DNA from: BJGV01 sp964013575
GTDB lineage: Bacteria; Pseudomonadota; Gammaproteobacteria; Burkholderiales; Nitrosomonadaceae
NCBI GenBank assembly: GCA_964013575.1
Contig: CAXGWP010000002.1
Location: forward strand, 42,223 to 106,222
Length of the DNA: 64,000 nucleotides
Reading direction: 5' to 3'
Shown here: positions 53,429 to 63,284 of the stretch, one piece after another
Layout of the letters: each line of letters starts with the position of its first letter
Numbering within the stretch: the first letter of the stretch is position 1
The notes under the pieces: generated by a model
The model's database searches: none
What the model saw: the letters and a program-made list of their open reading frames with translations, nothing else
Told to the model about the DNA's origin: nothing
Translations under genes and position numbers: made by a program

Positions 53429-53467
53429 CACTAATTAATATTTAACATTAATTTATAAGAATTTAAA

Positions 53468-54931
53468 ATGACTCAAATATTTGATGTGGTTGTTATTGGA
53501 GCAGGCCCAGGGGGCTATGTGGCAGCAATTCGTTGCGCTCAATTAGGTCTTAAAACAGCGTGTATTGATGAATGGAAGAATTCAAAGGGGAATGCTAGTC
53601 TTGGTGGTACGTGTCTAAATGTAGGCTGCATTCCTTCTAAGGCTTTACTTGAGTCATCTGAGAATTATGAGCGTGTTGCAAATAAGTATTCTGCCCATGG
53701 AATAACAGTTGAGGGTTTGTCAGTTGATATACCTGTAATGATTTCACGTAAAGAAAAAATTGTTGAGCAATTTACCCGTGGCATAGCTATGTTATTTAAA
53801 AAGAATAAGGTTACTTCAATACATGGGCGTGGAAGAATTGTTAAAGAAAAAAAATCTGAGGGAAGCTGGGTAATTTGTATACAAAGAGATAACAAAAAAG
53901 AAGAAATGGTAAAGGCAAAATATGTAATTATAGCAACAGGATCTATGCCTCGACCGTTTCCATCTGTTTTAATTGATAATAAGCATATTCTTGATAACCA
54001 AGGGGCGTTGGCACTGAATAAAGTACCTCAAAGGTTAGGAATCATAGGTGCGGGTGTAATTGGACTAGAAATGGCAAGTGTTTGGAGAAGGCTAGGTTCT
54101 GAAGTAACTTTACTTGAAGCAATGCCAGATTTTCTATCATCTGTTGATGAGCAGTTGGCAAAAGAAGCAAGGAAGATTTTTACTAAAGAACTAGGATTAA
54201 ATATTAAAACAGGTGTTAAGGTTATTAAGATTAAGTCTATTAAGGATGCTGTCAGGGTAAATTATCTTGATACGAATAATGAACAGAAAGAATTGGAAAT
54301 AGATAAATTGATTATATCTGTTGGTAGAATTCCAAATTCTGCTAACTTAGGTGCAGAATCTGTTGGTTTACAGATTGATGACGGTGGGTATATTAAAGTT
54401 GATGCTCATTGTCGTACTAATTTAATTGATATGTATGCTATAGGAGATGTTGTTAGAGGACCAATGCTAGCACATAAAGCTTCTGAAGAAGGTGTTGCAG
54501 TTGCAGAAGAAATCGCCGGGAAGAATGTAAATCAAATGAAACATTTTTCAGCAGTAAATTTAGATACAATACCTTGGGTAATTTATACATCACCAGAGAT
54601 TGCGTGGGTAGGTAAGACAGAACAAGAATTGGTAACATCTGGAATAAAATATAAAGTGGGACAGTTTCCATTTATGGCAAATGGTCGCGCACGTGCTCTT
54701 AGTGAAGCTAAGGGATTCATTAAGGTTCTTGCTGATGCTGATACTGACAGGATTCTTGGCGTGCATATGATAGGCCCTTATGTTTCAGAAATTATTTCTG
54801 AGGCGGTTGTAGCAATCGAATTTTCTGCTAGTAGTGAAGACATTGCTCGTATTGTTCATGCTCACCCTTCTTTATCTGAAGTTTTGCATGAAGCTACATT
54901 AGCTGTAGATAAAAGGGCATTACATATTTAA
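53468..54931 (+). CDS. lpdA: Dihydrolipoyl dehydrogenase (E3)
   Basis: The 487-residue flavoprotein reoxidises dihydrolipoamide. FAD-binding GAGPGG is at 11-16. The redox disulfide is Cys49-Cys54 in GGTCLNVGCIPS. The NAD-binding GAGVIGLEMASVW lies in the middle, and the C-terminal HAHPSLSEVLHEA holds the catalytic His-Glu pair. It is convergent with tyrA. Confidence 0.98.
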   Translation: MTQIFDVVVIGAGPGGYVAAIRCAQLGLKTACIDEWKNSKGNASLGGTCLNVGCIPSKALLESSENYERVANKYSAHGITVEGLSVDIPVMISRKEKIVEQFTRGIAMLFKKNKVTSIHGRGRIVKEKKSEGSWVICIQRDNKKEEMVKAKYVIIATGSMPRPFPSVLIDNKHILDNQGALALNKVPQRLGIIGAGVIGLEMASVWRRLGSEVTLLEAMPDFLSSVDEQLAKEARKIFTKELGLNIKTGVKVIKIKSIKDAVRVNYLDTNNEQKELEIDKLIISVGRIPNSANLGAESVGLQIDDGGYIKVDAHCRTNLIDMYAIGDVVRGPMLAHKASEEGVAVAEEIAGKNVNQMKHFSAVNLDTIPWVIYTSPEIAWVGKTEQELVTSGIKYKVGQFPFMANGRARALSEAKGFIKVLADADTDRILGVHMIGPYVSEIISEAVVAIEFSASSEDIARIVHAHPSLSEVLHEATLAVDKRALHI

Positions 54932-54997
54932 TAAGACTAGATAGAAAACATAGCTATATTCAAAGGATCAGCTTTATATTTTATCTTTATGATTGAA

Positions 54998-55873
54998 TTA
55001 GTTTTTAAACTTCTGCAGTTTTTTACGTGCTTTTTGAGATTTAAGGAAGAATTTTTCAAGTTCTAAGCTATTACCATCTTCAATTAGTTCATTCATATGT
55101 GCTAATTCGTTTTGGTAGGACCTAATTTGTTGTATTAATTGACGCCGATTTGAGAGGCAAATATCTTTCCACATTTCAGGAGAGCTAGCAGCAATACGAG
55201 TAAAATCTTGGAAACCCCCGCCAGAGAAATTAAATATAGATTCTGCATTTTCTTCGGTATTATTTGAAGATATATAATTCATGAATGTAAATGCTAACAT
55301 ATGGGGAAGGTGGCTTGTCATAGCTAGTAACTTATCATGCTGGTATGGGTTCATCATAGAGATACTTGCACCACAGCTTTCCCATAACTTGCTTAATGTT
55401 TCAATTGAATTAGTATTAGTCTCATTTAATGGTGTTAGGATTATGTTTTTTCCAATAAATAAATCAGCATTTGCTGCATGAGCTCCACTTAATTCTGCTC
55501 CTGCAATTGGATGAGATGGCACAAAATTTTTTATAGAATCTGGTATTAATAAGCGTATGGCCTCAACTATATCTTGTTTAGTACTTCCAACATCAGTAAT
55601 AATTGTTTTAGCCCCTAGAAAGGGTTTAATTTTTTTAAGAATTTCATTGATCTGTCCAACTGGTGCGGCTATTAGTACCAGGTCCGTTCTTTCTAATGCT
55701 TCTGCATAATTGGTTGAAGCTTCATCTATAATTCCGAGTTTTAATGCATGCTCAAGATTCTTTTTGCTTCTTCCTAAACCATTAATTTTTCTAACTAAAC
55801 CTGCTTTACGTAATGCAAGTGCAAATGAACCACCGATTAAACCAACACCAATAACAGTTAGCTTGTTAATCAT
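54998..55873 (-). CDS. tyrA: Prephenate dehydrogenase
   Basis: The 291-residue NAD(P)-dependent enzyme converts prephenate to 4-hydroxyphenylpyruvate for tyrosine. The N-terminal IGVGLIGGSFALAL binds the cofactor. DVGSTKQDIVEA and PSHPIAGAELSGAHAA contain conserved catalytic and substrate residues. It is monofunctional, with no chorismate mutase domain. It ends the minus-strand aromatic/serine run. aroA, which often follows tyrA in relatives, is absent here. Confidence 0.95.
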   Translation of the reverse strand: MINKLTVIGVGLIGGSFALALRKAGLVRKINGLGRSKKNLEHALKLGIIDEASTNYAEALERTDLVLIAAPVGQINEILKKIKPFLGAKTIITDVGSTKQDIVEAIRLLIPDSIKNFVPSHPIAGAELSGAHAANADLFIGKNIILTPLNETNTNSIETLSKLWESCGASISMMNPYQHDKLLAMTSHLPHMLAFTFMNYISSNNTEENAESIFNFSGGGFQDFTRIAASSPEMWKDICLSNRRQLIQQIRSYQNELAHMNELIEDGNSLELEKFFLKSQKARKKLQKFKN

Positions 55874-55955
55874 ATATTTGTATACCTTAAATATATATCT
55901 ATTCCTATATTGAATAATAACCTATTCTTAAATCATCTGGCTTTATAGGAAGACA

Positions 55956-57065
55956 TTAATTATATTTGATTGCATCTTTAAGCAATTGTAAAAATTTACT
56001 ATTTTCCGATTCTAGGCCAATAGTAACTCGTAGAAACTCTGGCATCCCATAAATACTAATTGGCCTAACAATTACACCGCCTTGTAAGAGATACTGATAG
56101 ATAGCAGAAGTTTTCATATTCTCTATCTTAAAGCTCAAAAAATTTCCATGTGAAGGTATATAGGTTAAGCCAATTTCTTTTAAACCGGAAGTTATTTGGA
56201 GCATACCTGCTTGATTAAGAGCATATGATCGTTTAACAAACCCTACATCATTTATTGCTGCTAATGCTCCTGCAAGCCCTATGCTATTAACGTTAAATGG
56301 CTGGCGTATCCGATTCATTAATCCTATTACTTGGGTATGGCCAAGTCCATATCCTATGCGGATACCGGCCATACCATAAATTTTAGAAAAAGTACGGGTA
56401 ATTAGTAGATTGGGGAAATCATCTAACCACTTGATAGTATCAAATCTTGAAGTATCTGGAAGATATTCGTAGTAAGCTTCATCAAGTATTACCAATACAT
56501 TTTGCGGGACGTATTTTAAGAAATTCAGTATATCTGTAGCTGGTAAAAAAGTACCAGTTGGGTTATTAGGGTTGGCAATGAATATTATACGAGTTTCTGA
56601 GGTTATAGCATCTAGCATTGCATCAAGGTCATGCCCATAATTTTTAGCTGGGACAATTATTCCAGTTGCACCTGTTGCTTGAGTTACAAGAGGATAAACT
56701 GCAAAAGCATGTTGAGAAATGATTGCAGTAGTATCAGATTTTAGAAATATTCGCGCTGCTAATTCTAGAATATCATTTGATCCATTTCCAAGTATAATTT
56801 GTTCACTAGTTATATTATATTTTTTAGATAATGCACCCTTTAATTTAAAGCCATTACCATCTGGGTAGAGCATTAATTCATCTAGTGCTTTTTCCATTGC
56901 ATTAAGTGCCAATGGGCTCGTCCCTAATGGGTTCTCATTTGAAGCAAGCTTTATAATAGAAGATTCATCCAACCCTACTTCTCTAGCTAATTCAGATATG
57001 TCCTTCCCGGGTTGGTAGGGAGCTATAGATTGTATATATTTAGGAGAGAGACCACATAAATTCAT
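55956..57065 (-). CDS. hisC: Histidinol-phosphate aminotransferase family (HisC)
   Basis: The 369-residue class I/II PLP aminotransferase has its PLP lysine at Lys228 in RTFSKIYGMAGIRIGY, with SNENPLGTSP, NPNNPTG and LDEAYYEY (Asp195 region) before it. The C-terminal arginine motif is LRVTIGL. The position between pheA and tyrA suggests that it may also, or mainly, transaminate phenylpyruvate and hydroxyphenylpyruvate. Substrate range cannot be read from sequence. Confidence 0.93.
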   Translation of the reverse strand: MNLCGLSPKYIQSIAPYQPGKDISELAREVGLDESSIIKLASNENPLGTSPLALNAMEKALDELMLYPDGNGFKLKGALSKKYNITSEQIILGNGSNDILELAARIFLKSDTTAIISQHAFAVYPLVTQATGATGIIVPAKNYGHDLDAMLDAITSETRIIFIANPNNPTGTFLPATDILNFLKYVPQNVLVILDEAYYEYLPDTSRFDTIKWLDDFPNLLITRTFSKIYGMAGIRIGYGLGHTQVIGLMNRIRQPFNVNSIGLAGALAAINDVGFVKRSYALNQAGMLQITSGLKEIGLTYIPSHGNFLSFKIENMKTSAIYQYLLQGGVIVRPISIYGMPEFLRVTIGLESENSKFLQLLKDAIKYN

Positions 57066-57143
57066 AGCAAAGGCACCATATTAAATACTAATAAAATAAT
57101 AAAAAAGAACCAGCATTAACTATATTTAATCTAATAAATATAA

Positions 57144-58208
57144 TTATGCTGAGGGGTAAGAACCTAATATTTTGAGAAAAATTGCTTTTCCTCTTATTTC
57201 ATTTAACGCTTTTGTAATCTTCTCATCTTGTTGGTGGCCCTTAATATCAGCAAAAAATACATATTCCCATTGATCAGAACGTGAGGGACGAGACTCTAAA
57301 TGGCTCATGCTTACGCTATGCTTAGCAAGAGGTGATAGCAACTCATGTATAGCACCAGGCTGATTTTTAGATGACATGGCTAATGATGTCTTATCTTTAC
57401 CCGATAGAGCAACATTTTGGGACCCAATTACTAGGAATCTTGTAGTATTTTTAGGGTCATCTTCAATGTTCTCAGCACATACGGATAGGTTATACACATC
57501 AGCGGCTTTTTTGCTTGCTATAGCGGCTGCGTTTCTATCATCAGCAGCAATCATTGCTGCATGAGCATTACTTGCTGCAATAACTCGTTTTGTATGAAGA
57601 AGCGAAAAATTCTTATTTAGCCATTCGTGACATTGTGCAAGAGATTGAGGGTGAGAATATATTTTTTTTATTTTATTTAAATCTGTATTTAGAGATAATA
57701 AACATTGATGTATAGGTAGTAAAATTTCGCCACAAATTTTTAGCGATGTTTGTAATAATAAATCTAGTGTCTCTCCTACTGCACCTTCATTAGAGTTTTC
57801 TACAGGTACTATTCCATAGCTTGCTAAGCCAGATTCTACTTTATGGAACACTGCATCTATTGATTCACATGGTATTGTTGCTACTGATTTACCAAATCGA
57901 TTTAATACAGCTTCTTCAGAAAAGGTGCCCTGAGGACCTAGATAGGCTACATTCATAGGCTTCTCTAAAGATCGACATAGTGACATGATTTCTGTGAATA
58001 TCTGTGTAACATGTTTTGGGGAAAGTGGACCCGTATTATTTTTTTGTAGACGAGAAAGGACTTGCACTTCTCGGTCAGGTCGATAGATTATTCCTTTTTT
58101 AACTTTTCCGATTTTTTTGGCAAGAGTTGCCCTTTTGTTAATAAGTTTAAGTAATTCGGCATCAATTGCATCTATCTCATCACGAATAGTATTGAGTTGG
58201 TCTGTCAT
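57144..58208 (-). CDS. pheA: Bifunctional chorismate mutase/prephenate dehydratase
   Basis: The 354-residue P-protein has an AroQ chorismate mutase domain (about 1-85, RDEIDAIDAELLKLINKRA), a prephenate dehydratase domain (about 92-265, AYLGPQGTFSEEAV and the TTRFLVIG catalytic motif), and a C-terminal ACT domain (about 280-354) with ESRPSRS, the phenylalanine-binding signature. Feedback inhibition by phenylalanine is likely. It is followed by hisC and tyrA on the same strand. Confidence 0.97.
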   Translation of the reverse strand: MTDQLNTIRDEIDAIDAELLKLINKRATLAKKIGKVKKGIIYRPDREVQVLSRLQKNNTGPLSPKHVTQIFTEIMSLCRSLEKPMNVAYLGPQGTFSEEAVLNRFGKSVATIPCESIDAVFHKVESGLASYGIVPVENSNEGAVGETLDLLLQTSLKICGEILLPIHQCLLSLNTDLNKIKKIYSHPQSLAQCHEWLNKNFSLLHTKRVIAASNAHAAMIAADDRNAAAIASKKAADVYNLSVCAENIEDDPKNTTRFLVIGSQNVALSGKDKTSLAMSSKNQPGAIHELLSPLAKHSVSMSHLESRPSRSDQWEYVFFADIKGHQQDEKITKALNEIRGKAIFLKILGSYPSA

Positions 58209-58235
58209 ATAAGATTGGATCCTTTTTTATAAAAA

Positions 58236-59435
58236 CTAGCTAGTCAGTATAGGTAAATATCTTACCATCAGAACACCCGGAATTAGTTTAAGTTTTTCTA
58301 TTGTATTATGCGGAACAGGGCTATCTATATCTACTAATGTATAAGCCATATCACCTCGAGACTTATTGAGCATATTATGAATATTTAGTCCAGCATTTGC
58401 CATACTAGTAGAAACTTGTCCTACCATATTTGGAACATTAGAGTTTGCTATAGCTAAACGATAGGGAGACCCTCTCTCCATTATTAAATTAGGAAAATTA
58501 ACTGTATTGATTATGCTTCCATTTTCTAGATAATTAATAATTTGTTTTACTACCATTATTGCGCAGTTCTCTTCAGCTTCTATAGTAGAGGCGCCTAAAT
58601 GTGGTAGTGTGATAACTCCTTGCTGATTCTGGAGTTTTTGGCTAGGGAAGTCACAAATATAGTATTTTATTTTTCCAGATTTTATTCCTGCTAGGATTGC
58701 ATCATCATTAACAATTCCTTCACGAGAGAAGTTTAGGAGAATTGTTCCATTTTTCATATTTCTTACTTGTTTCTCATCAATCAAATAATATGTTGAGTCA
58801 AGTAAAGGTACATGCAAAGTAATAAAATTGCTATTTTGTATCAAGCTCTCAATATTTATTGCTTTTTTCACTTTGGAAGAAAGATTCCAAGCTCCATCAA
58901 CAGTAATTTCTGGGTCATAGCCTGTTACTTGCATACCAAGGCGAATAGACGCATCTGCAACAAGTCTTCCTATAGCACCCAATCCAATAATTCCTAATGT
59001 TCTACCTGGTAGTTCAATTCCTGAGAACTGTTTTTTACCATTTTCTGATAATTTATGAAGAGTGTTACTGTTACCTTTTAGATTCTGGGTAAATTGTATA
59101 GCTGGAATTAGATTGCGAGCTGCTAATAGTATGCTAGAAAGTACAAGTTCTTTTACGGCATTCGCATTGGCACCAGGAGTATTAAAGACTGGAATGCCTC
59201 GCGCATTCATATCTTCTACTGGAATATTATTAGTTCCAGCTCCAGCCCTCCCAATAGCTACTACGCTTTTAGGAATAACCATTTTAAGCATATTACATGA
59301 TCGAACTAAAATTGCATGGGGTTCAGTTATATTTTGTCCAATAGCATACCGATTTTTATTAAATATTTTTAATCCATTCGTTGAAATTTGATTAAGTGTA
59401 TGCACCCGAAAAATTGTTTGTGATTGATCAGGCAT
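58236..59435 (-). CDS. serA: D-3-phosphoglycerate dehydrogenase, ACT-containing
   Basis: About 399 residues. It contains GRAGAGTNNIP, the NAD-binding GIIGLGAIGRLVAD, a conserved arginine in LNFSREGIVND, and the catalytic histidine in LPHLGAST. A short C-terminal ACT domain follows (NVPNMVGQVSTSMANAGLNI). Where E. coli SerA has its catalytic glutamate (DVFPTEP), this protein has CDFPSQK, resembling a DFP-type subfamily. I chose ATG 59435, overlapping the serC stop by 8 bases; the frame opens earlier with TTG at 59447. Next to serC, so serine synthesis is very likely. Confidence 0.9.
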   Translation of the reverse strand: MPDQSQTIFRVHTLNQISTNGLKIFNKNRYAIGQNITEPHAILVRSCNMLKMVIPKSVVAIGRAGAGTNNIPVEDMNARGIPVFNTPGANANAVKELVLSSILLAARNLIPAIQFTQNLKGNSNTLHKLSENGKKQFSGIELPGRTLGIIGLGAIGRLVADASIRLGMQVTGYDPEITVDGAWNLSSKVKKAINIESLIQNSNFITLHVPLLDSTYYLIDEKQVRNMKNGTILLNFSREGIVNDDAILAGIKSGKIKYYICDFPSQKLQNQQGVITLPHLGASTIEAEENCAIMVVKQIINYLENGSIINTVNFPNLIMERGSPYRLAIANSNVPNMVGQVSTSMANAGLNIHNMLNKSRGDMAYTLVDIDSPVPHNTIEKLKLIPGVLMVRYLPILTS

Positions 59436-60522
59436 GATTGTTAGCAAATTCTTCCATGAAAGTAACTAAAGATAGGACTCCTTCAATTGGCATAGCATTG
59501 TATAAAGAAGCCCTCATTCCACCCACAGAACGATGACCTTTAAGTTGAACCAAACCGCGGTTCTGGGCTTGTTCCAAGAATTTTTTCTCTAAATTAGTAT
59601 TCTTTAACGTAAAACATACATTCATACGTGAGCGATCTGATTTTTTTATTGGACAGCTATAAAATTCTATTCTGTCAATTAAATTATATAATAAGGCTGC
59701 TTTCATACGATTTATTTTTTCTATCTCATTTAGCCCACCTTTTTTCTTAAGCCACTTAAAAACTAGTCCAGTAATATATATCGCATAAGTTGGCGGAGTG
59801 TTATACATAGAAAAATTGTCAGCATGAGTTTTATAATTAAATGTACTTGGAGTGTTTTTAATTTCTTCACCTAATAAATCTTCGCGTACTATAACAATAG
59901 TTAATCCAGCAGCACCCATATTTTTTTGGGCCCCAGCATATATTAGTCCATATTTGGTAATATCCAGTCGCCGTGACAGGATATTAGATGACATATCGGC
60001 CACTAGTGGAATATTTCCTTTTGAATAATCCATATTAGGTACCCAGTTAAACTCTACACCAGAAATAGTTTCATTAGGAGTGTAATGCACATATGCTGAA
60101 TCTTGATTTAGTATCCATTCGTTTTGTGTGGGAGCATAATTAAAACCAGAGGCTTCCGATGAAGCTGCAATATTTACTTCGCAATATTTTTGTGCTTCTT
60201 TTATAGCTTTTGTAGACCACGCCCCACTATTTATATAGTCAGCGGTATTCTTTCCACGAAGTAAATTCATTGGTACCATAGAGAACTGACTAGTGGCACC
60301 ACCAGATAGAAAAAGTATTTTATAGTTGCTAGGAATATTAACTAGTTGACGGAGATCAGTTTCAGTCTCCTGAATAATATACGTAAACTCTTTACTACGG
60401 TGGCTCATTTCCATAACTGAGATACCACTGTCATGCCAATTTATTATTTCATTTTTAGCCACTTGCAGTACTTCTAAAGGTAATGCTGCAGGGCCAGCGC
60501 TGAAGTTAAATATTCTTTCCAC
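59428..60522 (-). CDS. serC: Phosphoserine aminotransferase
   Basis: The 364-residue class V PLP enzyme makes phosphoserine (and can act in pyridoxal synthesis). FSAGPAALPLEVL opens it. MEMSHRSKEF, FLSGGATSQFSM, and the PLP lysine in YAGAQKNMG follow, with GGMRASLYNAMP near the end. Full length. It is coupled to serA by overlap and follows gyrA, the conserved gyrA-serC-pheA neighbourhood. Confidence 0.98.
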   Translation of the reverse strand: MERIFNFSAGPAALPLEVLQVAKNEIINWHDSGISVMEMSHRSKEFTYIIQETETDLRQLVNIPSNYKILFLSGGATSQFSMVPMNLLRGKNTADYINSGAWSTKAIKEAQKYCEVNIAASSEASGFNYAPTQNEWILNQDSAYVHYTPNETISGVEFNWVPNMDYSKGNIPLVADMSSNILSRRLDITKYGLIYAGAQKNMGAAGLTIVIVREDLLGEEIKNTPSTFNYKTHADNFSMYNTPPTYAIYITGLVFKWLKKKGGLNEIEKINRMKAALLYNLIDRIEFYSCPIKKSDRSRMNVCFTLKNTNLEKKFLEQAQNRGLVQLKGHRSVGGMRASLYNAMPIEGVLSLVTFMEEFANNHA

Positions 60523-60583
60523 AATCAGAAAGCACTCCGTCTATTAAAAACGTGCATAAGATATATGCTGTTTTATAAGCTAA

Positions 60584-63133
60584 TTATTGCTCCTCATTTG
60601 TTCCATCAATTATTTCCAATCCAACAAGCTTGGTACCTTTGTCAAGATTCATTAGCCGGACACCCTGTGTTGCACGGGCCATTTTACGAATTTCTTTAAC
60701 ACGGGTTCGGGTTAATACCCCTCTGTCTGAAATTAGCATAATCTCATCTAATTGATTAACAAGTCTTGCAGTAACTACTTTACCATTTCTCTCACTGGTT
60801 CGTATTGATATCATGCCTTGGGTACCTCTGCGATGGCGAGAATATTCACTGATTGGAGTGCGTTTTCCATACCCATTTTCAGTTGCTGTTAGCACAGATA
60901 ATTCCTCATCTTTAGCTACCAAAAGAGAAATGACTGTTTGCCCTTGATTTAATTTCATTCCTCTGACACCACGTGCACTACGTCCCATTGGGCGAACATC
61001 ATTTTCATCAAAACGCATAGCTTTACCACCATCAGAGAACAGCATTACATCATGTTTGCCTTCAGTAATTGCAACACCAATTAGATAGTCTTCATTATCT
61101 AGATTTAATGCAATAATGCCACCTATACGCGGACGAGAAAATTTAGAAAGAGCAGTTTTCTTTACAGTTCCCATAGAAGTAGCCATGAAAACAAAACGAT
61201 TTTCATCAAATTCTTTAACTGGAAGGATGGCATTTATTCTTTCACCAGCTTCTAGTTTTAATAGATTAACAATCGGTTTACCACGAGACACTCGCCCTCC
61301 CTGAGGAACGTTATATACTTTAATCCAATAGACTCGTCCATGGTTTGAAAAGCACAATATATAATCGTGTGTATTAACTATAAATATATTATCAATGAAA
61401 TCTTCTTCTTTTGTTTTAGTAGCTTGTTTACCGCGTCCACCTCGTTTCTGAGCTCGATAATCATGTAATGGCTGTGACTTAATATAGCCGGAATGGGACA
61501 GTGTTACGACCACATCCTCAGGCGTTATGAGGTCTTCCATACTTAAGTCTTGTGTGTCAACAATGATCTCGCTACGACGTTTATCACCAAATTGTTTTTT
61601 AATGGCAGTTAACTCATTAGCGATAATTTCTGTAATTCGTTCTGCTTTAGATAGAATATCAATAAAATCAATAATCTTTTCTAGAATATCTTTATATTCA
61701 GATACTATTTTATCTTGTTCGAGCCCTGTGAGACGCTGTAAGCGCAGCTCAAGAATTGCCTGAGCCTGCAGGTTAGATAGTCGGTAACCTGTTTTTGTTA
61801 AGCCAAATTCTTTAGCTAATCCATTTGGCCTAAATTCTTCTGTTTTTATTGAAGCACGAGAAAGCATTTCTTCTACTAGTTTAGATCGCCAAGTTTTGCT
61901 CATTAAAGATTCTTTTGCTATGGTTGGTGTAGGTGCTTTTTTTATTAATGTGATGACTTCATCAACATTAGATAATGCAACAGCTAGTCCTTCAAGGAGA
62001 TGGGCTCTATTACGCGCTTTTTTTAACTCAAACTTAGTACGTCGTGTTATTACTTCACGGCGGTGGTTTAAAAACGCCTCTAGCATCTGCTTAAGGTTAA
62101 GTACAAGTGGCCGGCCATTTAACAGGGCCACCATATTCATTCCAAAGGTATCTTGTAACTGTGTTTCTTTATATAGATTATTTAATATAATTTCGGAAAC
62201 TTCACCGCGCTTTAATTCAATCACAATGCGCATACCAGATTTATCTGATTCATCTCGTAAATCAGCAATTCCTTCAATTTTTTTATCACGAACTAATTCA
62301 CTAATACGGATTAAAAGGTTCGCTTTATTCACCTGATAGGGTAATTCATCGACAATAATACTTTGACGATTTCCTTTTTCTATGTCTTCAAAATGTGTAC
62401 GAGCACGAATTACTACACGTCCACGGCCAGTGTGGTAGCCTGACTTAATTCCTTCAACACCATAAATAATTCCTGCAGTAGGGAAATCTGGTGCTGGTAT
62501 GTGATTAATTAGCGCATCTATACTCAGATCTGGATTTTTTAGTAAAGCAAGACAGGCTGCTATTACTTCATTTAAATTGTGGGGAGGGATGCTTGTTGCC
62601 ATACCTACAGCAATGCCCGAAGACCCATTAATCAGCAGATTGGGAATTTTTGCAGGAAAAACTACTGGCTCATTCTCAGAGCCGTCATAATTTGGGACAA
62701 AGTCTACTGTTTCTTTTTCAATATCTGAAAGTAGTTCATGAGCAATACGTGACATGCGTATTTCCGTATAGCGCATTGCTGCAGCATTATCTCCATCTAT
62801 TGATCCAAAATTACCCTGACCTTGAATTAGGACATATCGTAAAGAGAAGTCCTGTGCCATACGTACTATAGTGTCATAAGCTGCAGTGTCACCATGTGGA
62901 TGATATTTACCAATAATATCACCTACAATCCGCGCAGATTTTTTGTAGGGTCGATTCCAGTCGTTAGAAAGTTCATGCATAGCAAGTAAAGCACGTCGGT
63001 GAACTGGTTTTAAACCATCACGAGCATCTGGCAACGCACGCCCAACTATTACACTCATTGCATAATCGAGATAAGAGTGGCGCATCTCCTCTTCAAGACT
63101 GATTGGGAGTGTTTCTTTTGCGAATTGATCCAT
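60584..63133 (-). CDS. gyrA: DNA gyrase subunit A
   Basis: The 849-residue type II topoisomerase subunit has its catalytic tyrosine at Tyr122 (AAMRYTEIRM). The quinolone-determining region reads HPHGDTAAYDTIVRMAQ, with Thr83 (Ser in E. coli) and Asp87. The C-terminal beta-pinwheel carries the GyrA box (QKRGGRGKQ). Length is normal. It lacks a visible ribosome site; a promoter is suggested at 63207-63236. Confidence 0.98.
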   Translation of the reverse strand: MDQFAKETLPISLEEEMRHSYLDYAMSVIVGRALPDARDGLKPVHRRALLAMHELSNDWNRPYKKSARIVGDIIGKYHPHGDTAAYDTIVRMAQDFSLRYVLIQGQGNFGSIDGDNAAAMRYTEIRMSRIAHELLSDIEKETVDFVPNYDGSENEPVVFPAKIPNLLINGSSGIAVGMATSIPPHNLNEVIAACLALLKNPDLSIDALINHIPAPDFPTAGIIYGVEGIKSGYHTGRGRVVIRARTHFEDIEKGNRQSIIVDELPYQVNKANLLIRISELVRDKKIEGIADLRDESDKSGMRIVIELKRGEVSEIILNNLYKETQLQDTFGMNMVALLNGRPLVLNLKQMLEAFLNHRREVITRRTKFELKKARNRAHLLEGLAVALSNVDEVITLIKKAPTPTIAKESLMSKTWRSKLVEEMLSRASIKTEEFRPNGLAKEFGLTKTGYRLSNLQAQAILELRLQRLTGLEQDKIVSEYKDILEKIIDFIDILSKAERITEIIANELTAIKKQFGDKRRSEIIVDTQDLSMEDLITPEDVVVTLSHSGYIKSQPLHDYRAQKRGGRGKQATKTKEEDFIDNIFIVNTHDYILCFSNHGRVYWIKVYNVPQGGRVSRGKPIVNLLKLEAGERINAILPVKEFDENRFVFMATSMGTVKKTALSKFSRPRIGGIIALNLDNEDYLIGVAITEGKHDVMLFSDGGKAMRFDENDVRPMGRSARGVRGMKLNQGQTVISLLVAKDEELSVLTATENGYGKRTPISEYSRHRRGTQGMISIRTSERNGKVVTARLVNQLDEIMLISDRGVLTRTRVKEIRKMARATQGVRLMNLDKGTKLVGLEIIDGTNEEQ

Positions 63134-63206
63134 TTTTTATTTTTCTATTAAAAACAGTAAGTAAGGATATTAATGCTGCCCTGATATTGCTATTTAGGTT
63201 AGGATA

Positions 63207-63236
63207 ATTCTAGCATGTTAGAGCTATCTAAGTCAC
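63207..63236 (-). promoter_or_regulatory. Candidate gyrA promoter
   Basis: On the minus strand, GTGACT (63231-63236) is followed after 18 bases by TAGAAT (63207-63212). It gives a 5' leader of about 70 bases for gyrA. Both boxes are near-consensus. Confidence 0.45.
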
Positions 63237-63284
63237 CTTGATATCAGTTAAGTGTATATAAGAAATGATTATATATTTGAAAAT

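Noticed and set aside
61896..62336. 146-codon plus-strand frame inside gyrA
   Set aside because: Antisense to a highly conserved gyrA region; no family likeness and no ribosome site.
62880..62895. GyrA Thr83 as a quinolone-resistance mutation
   Set aside because: Thr at this position is native in several proteobacteria, so it cannot be called an acquired resistance change without relatives for comparison.
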